Assembly: GCA_905188195.1 (NCBI GenBank)
Contig: CAJJKY010000010.1
Location: 25,250-89,249, forward strand
Source of the DNA: Streptococcus parasanguinis
Lineage (GTDB): Bacteria; Bacillota; Bacilli; Lactobacillales; Streptococcaceae
Direction: 5' to 3'
Length of the DNA stretch: 64,000 nt
Part shown: one piece after another, positions 60,840 to 64,000 of the stretch
Layout of the letters: every line of letters starts with the position of its first letter
Numbering within the stretch: the stretch's first letter is position 1
Program-made: the position numbers and the translations under genes
Notes under the pieces: model-generated
Told to the model about the DNA's origin: nothing
Databases searched by the model: none
The model's input: only the letters and a program-made list of their open reading frames with translations

Positions 60840-61273
60840 TATTTAATTTCCTCCAAGAAACGATACAGATTTTGCAATCCTTTTTGCATCACTTTCTTCT
60901 CTTCGGGACTCATATCTCCAATAATCTGGTTGACCATCCGTTTATGGAATTGCTGATGAAGACGATAAAGTAGACGACCGTTCTTCGTTAAACTCAAGTG
61001 TACAACCCGGCGATCAACTTCCGATCTTCTTCTTTCGATATACCCTTTGCGCTCAAGATTATTCAAACTTGTCGTGACAGTCCCCAAAGTCACCATCAAC
61101 TCCCGTGAAATATCACTCGGGGTTGCATTCGGTGTCGAACCAATCACATCGATCGTATGCATTTCTTTAATAGAAACATCTTTGAATCGACTTGCTCTTA
61201 GGCTCGACTCCTCAATAACCAAAACATTATTAAAGATGGATGTTAAATAGTCGTTAACTAATTGGTAATTCAA
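60839..61273 (-). CDS. fabT: Fatty-acid biosynthesis repressor FabT (MarR family)
   Basis: 144 residues from a TTG at 61273, seven bases after AGGAGG and giving the N-terminus LNYQLVNDYLTSIFNNVLVIEE, which lines up with other FabT proteins; longer readings start inside the operator. Winged-helix MarR regulator; recognition region DISRELMVTLGTVTTSLNNLERKG-like near residues 53-76. Represses fab genes when bound to long-chain acyl-ACP, and its own promoter overlaps a FabT palindrome. Confidence 0.94.
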   Translation of the reverse strand: MNYQLVNDYLTSIFNNVLVIEESSLRASRFKDVSIKEMHTIDVIGSTPNATPSDISRELMVTLGTVTTSLNNLERKGYIERRRSEVDRRVVHLSLTKNGRLLYRLHQQFHKRMVNQIIGDMSPEEKKVMQKGLQNLYRFLEEIK

Positions 61274-61292
61274 AACTCCACCTCCTAATTTT

Positions 61293-61335
61293 ACTTTGAT
61301 AGTCAAATTTTATCAAAAATGAAAATAATTTGCAA
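61293..61335 (-). promoter_or_regulatory. fabT promoter with FabT operator
   Basis: TTGCAA (61330-61335), 17-bp spacer, TAAAAT (61307-61312). The palindrome ACTTTGATAGTCAAATT at 61293-61309 (TTTGA-N3-TCAAA core) overlaps the -10 and the start site, the expected place for autorepression. Confidence 0.8.
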
Positions 61336-61369
61336 GCATTTTTTCACAAAACATAGAAAAATTACAAAT

Positions 61370-62158
61370 TTATTTTCCTTTAAATTGTGGCCGACGTTTC
61401 TCAGAGTAGGCAATAACCCCTTCCTTGAAATCTTCTGTAAATGCTAGTTTCTTTTGCAAATCCAATTCAAGACCCGCATATTGGTCCCATTCTTTCAAGA
61501 ATGCTTCCCAAACCATTTCTTTCATGGCAGCATAAGAATTTGAAGATCCTCTTCTTAATTTTTTAAGCAATTGCTCAACTGTTTTATCGAGTCTTTCAGA
61601 TTCACAAACACGATAAGCTAGGCCATAATCAAATGCCTTTTCAGCAGTCAAGGCTTCACCCGTCATTACTAAATGAGTAGCCCGAGACATGCCAATGGCT
61701 TTTCCTAACAAGAATAACCCACCCGCATCCGGTGCTAAACCAACTCCAACAAAGGCTTGGATAAATTTAGTACGATCACTAATAATACAAAAATCAACAG
61801 CTACTGCAATGTTAGCAGCTGCTCCAGCAACCGCTCCATCTGCCATCATAATAACCGGTTTTGGCAATTGCTTGATTTTCTTTGAAATCGTATTAACTAA
61901 TTCGGCAATTAAAACAAGAGACTCGATGTCATCCGCATCGACTGCGCGTTTCATTTCGCTTAAATCTCCACCAACTGAAAAGATTTTCCCTTCTGCTGAT
62001 AGAATAATGAATTTTACTTCCTCATTTTTTTCTGCATCTTCCAGGGCAGCTAAAATTTCCTGACACATTGGAATGTTAAAACCATTGGATACTTCAGGAC
62101 GATTTAAAGAGATTGTCGCGAGGTCGTTTTCGACAGAATACAAAATTGTTTCAAACAT
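61370..62158 (-). CDS. fabM: trans-2-decenoyl-ACP isomerase
   Basis: 262-residue crotonase-fold enzyme from the ATG at 62158 with AAGGAG upstream. It converts trans-2- to cis-3-decenoyl-ACP, the only route to unsaturated fatty acids in streptococci. LNRPEVSNGFNIPMCQEIL and FSVGGDLSEMKRA form the oxyanion and active-site region. Assignment to FabM rather than a generic enoyl-CoA hydratase follows from its place ahead of fabT. A weak TTTGA-N3-TAAAA match lies at 62190-62202. Confidence 0.93.
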   Translation of the reverse strand: MFETILYSVENDLATISLNRPEVSNGFNIPMCQEILAALEDAEKNEEVKFIILSAEGKIFSVGGDLSEMKRAVDADDIESLVLIAELVNTISKKIKQLPKPVIMMADGAVAGAAANIAVAVDFCIISDRTKFIQAFVGVGLAPDAGGLFLLGKAIGMSRATHLVMTGEALTAEKAFDYGLAYRVCESERLDKTVEQLLKKLRRGSSNSYAAMKEMVWEAFLKEWDQYAGLELDLQKKLAFTEDFKEGVIAYSEKRRPQFKGK

Positions 62159-62344
62159 CACAGACTCCTTTTGTTTAAATATAAAATATTTTGATATTAA
62201 AACTTTTGAATTATAACATATCATACCACAAAAAAGTAAAATAGTAAAATATATCTATAAGATGTAACAAAATTGTAAAATTTGAATAATTACAATTTCT
62301 CTCCTCTACAGAATCAATTATTTTATGCCCTATCTGTAAATACA

Positions 62345-62373
62345 TTGTATCAATAACTGAACTTTGATATAAT
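62345..62373 (+). promoter_or_regulatory. Promoter of the aspartokinase gene
   Basis: TTGTAT (62345-62350), 17-bp spacer, TATAAT (62368-62373), 28 bp before the start. An AAATTGTAA/TTACAATTT inverted repeat lies upstream at 62270-62298. Confidence 0.7.
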
Positions 62374-62401
62374 GTATTAATGAAACTATTAAGGAGAAAA
62401 T

Positions 62402-63757
62402 ATGAAAGTAACTAAATTCGGTGGAAGTTCTCTAGCATCAGCTTCTCAATTAAAAAAAGTACTTGATATCATTAAAGATGATCCAGAAAGAAGATTTGTA
62501 GTTGTATCAGCTCCAGGCAAACGCAACGCTGAAGATACAAAAGTAACAGACGCTCTGATCCGGTATTATAAAGAATTTACTTCAGATAAGGATGTCACAC
62601 AAACACAACAGTGGATTATTGAACGTTATCGTGCCATTACAGAAGAATTGGGTCTCAAAGATTCCATTATTCAAGAAATTGCTGAAGATATCTATGATTT
62701 AACAAATTTACCTAAAAAAGGGAATCCATTCACATACGATGCATTCCTAGCAGCAGGCGAAAATAACAATGCTAAACTCATTGCTGCTTATTTCAATCAA
62801 AATGGATTAGAAGCAAGATACATCCATCCAAAAGAGGCAGGGATTACAGTCACTGCAGAACCTTCCAACGCTCGTATATTACCATCTAGTTACGATAAAA
62901 TTGAAGAACTAAAAGAGTCAAGTGAAGTGATTGTCATTCCAGGATTCTTTGGTGTTACTCAAGATGGTAATATTTGTACATTTTCTCGTGGTGGATCCGA
63001 CATTACAGGATCGATCATTGCAGCAGGTGTAAAAGCAGACTTATACGAAAACTTTACAGACGTAAATGGTATCTTTGCAGCACATCCAGGTATTATTAAA
63101 CACCCACATTCTATTCCCGAATTAACCTACAAAGAAATGCGTGAATTAGCCTATGCTGGTTTTTCAGTCTTGCATGATGAAGCACTCGTTCCAGCATACA
63201 GAGGTAAAATTCCATTAGTTATTAAAAATACAAATAATCCAGACCACCCTGGAACCCGCATTGTTTTGGAACATTCAAATGATCATGTGACTGTTGTAGG
63301 AATTGCAGGTGATTCAGGATTCGTTAGCATTAACACTACAAAATACCTTATGAACCGTGAAGTCGGTTTTGGTCGAAAAGTCCTCCAAATTTTAGAAGAT
63401 CTCAATATTAGTTGGGAGCATATGCCAACAGGAATCGATGACTTATCCATCATTTTGCGTTCACGTGAACTAACTCCAATCAAAGAACAAGAAATTTTAA
63501 AACAATTAACGCAAAAGCTCGAAGTTGACACAGCCGAAATTGAACATGATCTTTCCATCATTATGATTGTTGGTGAGAAAATGAAGAGTCAGGTAGGGGT
63601 TACCGCCACTGCGGCCAAAGCACTATCAGAAAATGAAGTGAATATTCAAATGATCTCGCAAGGTTCTAGTGAAGTTTCCATTATGTTCGTTGTAAGTAAA
63701 GATCAAGAAGAAAAAGCAATTAAAGCCTTATATCAAGCATTTTTCCCAAATAACTAA
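62402..63757 (+). CDS. lysC: Aspartate kinase
   Basis: 451-residue monofunctional aspartokinase catalysing the first step to Lys, Thr and Met. KFGGSSLASA is the N-terminal ATP-binding motif; TFSRGGSDITGSIIAA lies near residue 200. Two C-terminal ACT domains (about residues 305-450) suggest feedback control by an amino acid end product. No neighbouring pathway genes lie in the window. AAGGAG precedes the ATG. Whether Lys or Thr is the inhibitor cannot be told. Confidence 0.94.
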   Translation: MKVTKFGGSSLASASQLKKVLDIIKDDPERRFVVVSAPGKRNAEDTKVTDALIRYYKEFTSDKDVTQTQQWIIERYRAITEELGLKDSIIQEIAEDIYDLTNLPKKGNPFTYDAFLAAGENNNAKLIAAYFNQNGLEARYIHPKEAGITVTAEPSNARILPSSYDKIEELKESSEVIVIPGFFGVTQDGNICTFSRGGSDITGSIIAAGVKADLYENFTDVNGIFAAHPGIIKHPHSIPELTYKEMRELAYAGFSVLHDEALVPAYRGKIPLVIKNTNNPDHPGTRIVLEHSNDHVTVVGIAGDSGFVSINTTKYLMNREVGFGRKVLQILEDLNISWEHMPTGIDDLSIILRSRELTPIKEQEILKQLTQKLEVDTAEIEHDLSIIMIVGEKMKSQVGVTATAAKALSENEVNIQMISQGSSEVSIMFVVSKDQEEKAIKALYQAFFPNN

Positions 63758-63764
63758 ATAGAGA

Positions 63765-63795
63765 AAAGCTCCGTTAACTAAATGGAGCTTTAATT
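63765..63795 (+). terminator. Terminator of lysC
   Basis: AAAGCTCC/GGAGCTTT hairpin with a short T-rich tail, just after the lysC stop. Confidence 0.6.
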
Positions 63796-63851
63796 TACAT
63801 TAAAATGAAAAGTAAAAAAGAGATCAAGTATTTGATCTCTTTTATTCTATA

Positions 63852-63925
63852 CTCCGCCAGTAGGACTCGAACCTACGACATCATGATTAACAGTCATGCG
63901 CTACTACCAACTGAGCTATGGCGGA
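63852..63925 (-). tRNA. tRNA-Asn (anticodon GTT)
   Basis: 74-base cloverleaf on the minus strand: acceptor TCCGCCA/TGGCGGA, D-arm GCTCAGTTGGTAGTAGC, anticodon stem CATGA/TCATG with loop CTGTTAA giving GTT, and T-arm GTAGG-TTCGAGT-CCTAC. No CCA is encoded. It lies five bases from the 3' end of the 5S gene, the normal tail of a streptococcal rRNA operon. Confidence 0.97.
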
Positions 63926-63930
63926 ATCAA

Positions 63931-64000
63931 GCTAAGCGACTACCTTATCTCACAGGGGGCAACCCCCAACTACTTCCGGCGTTCTAGGGCTTAACTGCTG
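63931..64000 (-). rRNA. 5S ribosomal RNA, 3' part (continues beyond the window)
   Basis: Read on the minus strand, the segment includes AACACAGCAG-adjacent sequence CAGCAGTTAAGCCC at the edge, then GCCGGAAGTAGTTGGG and the 3' end AGGTAGTCGCTTAGC, all typical of Firmicute 5S rRNA. About 70 of ~116 bases are inside the window. Confidence 0.93.

Noticed and set aside
1..64000. Prophage, IS element, CRISPR array, toxin-antitoxin or defence system
   Set aside because: None seen. All larger genes are conserved streptococcal core functions, and the only repeats are the short non-coding ones described.

Overview
This 64 kb window is chromosomal core DNA from a low-GC Firmicute, almost certainly a Streptococcus of the mitis/sanguinis/parasanguinis type; the species is not settled here. 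The evidence is the set of genes taken together: pbp1A, the rsmH-ftsL-pbp2X-mraY cell-division block, the ccrZ-trmB-rimP-nusA-ylxR-ylxQ-infB-rbfA block, manLMN-manO, and the full streptococcal fatty-acid cluster with fabM, fabT and fabK. The right edge holds a tRNA-Asn beside the 3' end of a 5S rRNA, the usual tail of a streptococcal rRNA operon. No prophage, IS element, CRISPR array or plasmid-type gene was seen.

Layout. 1-9 kb: the 3' end of pbp1A, then minus-strand genes pepC, a GNAT acetyltransferase, nadE-pncB (NAD salvage), trxB, a small DUF4059 protein and a two-gene polar amino-acid ABC transporter. 9-15.2 kb: a DEAD-box RNA helicase and mraY-pbp2X-ftsL-rsmH. 15.2-21.3 kb: a tiny divergent membrane protein, an amino-acid permease, a DUF896 protein and glyQ/glyS behind a T-box. 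21.3-25.7 kb: a 1472-residue secreted subtilisin-like protease. 26-30 kb: aldo/keto reductase, nagA and a Na/Pi cotransporter. 30.6-39.4 kb: the translation and transcription-factor block, with ccrZ and an Ecs-type ABC transporter. 39.4-45.2 kb: hit, an LCP wall-polymer ligase, GNAT, tsaE, a purine-type NCS2 permease and a HAD phosphatase. 45.3-50 kb: adhP and the mannose PTS, both with cre-like sites. 50-51.5 kb: serS behind a T-box. 51.5-62.2 kb: the acc/fab cluster, read leftwards from fabM to accA. 62.4-64 kb: aspartokinase, tRNA-Asn and 5S rRNA.

Regulation visible in the sequence includes two T-box leaders (glyQS and serS), FabT-type palindromes at fabT and before fabK, cre-like sites at nagA, adhP and manL, and CodY-like boxes at the protease and the amino-acid permease.

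The least ordinary material lies between genes. A ~250-bp multi-hairpin repeat occurs three times (about 1.3, 30.4 and 42.5 kb). It has imperfect terminal inverted repeats, a paired substitution in its central hairpin, and a loop that reads in opposite directions in two copies. A second hairpin repeat occurs twice (3.6 and 15.7 kb) with compensatory changes in both stems. Upstream of glyQ there is a diverged second copy of the glyQ ribosome-binding site and first seven codons, which looks like a recombination scar or a leader peptide. rimP appears to lack a usable AUG start, and the secreted protease has a YSIRK-type signal but no LPXTG anchor.
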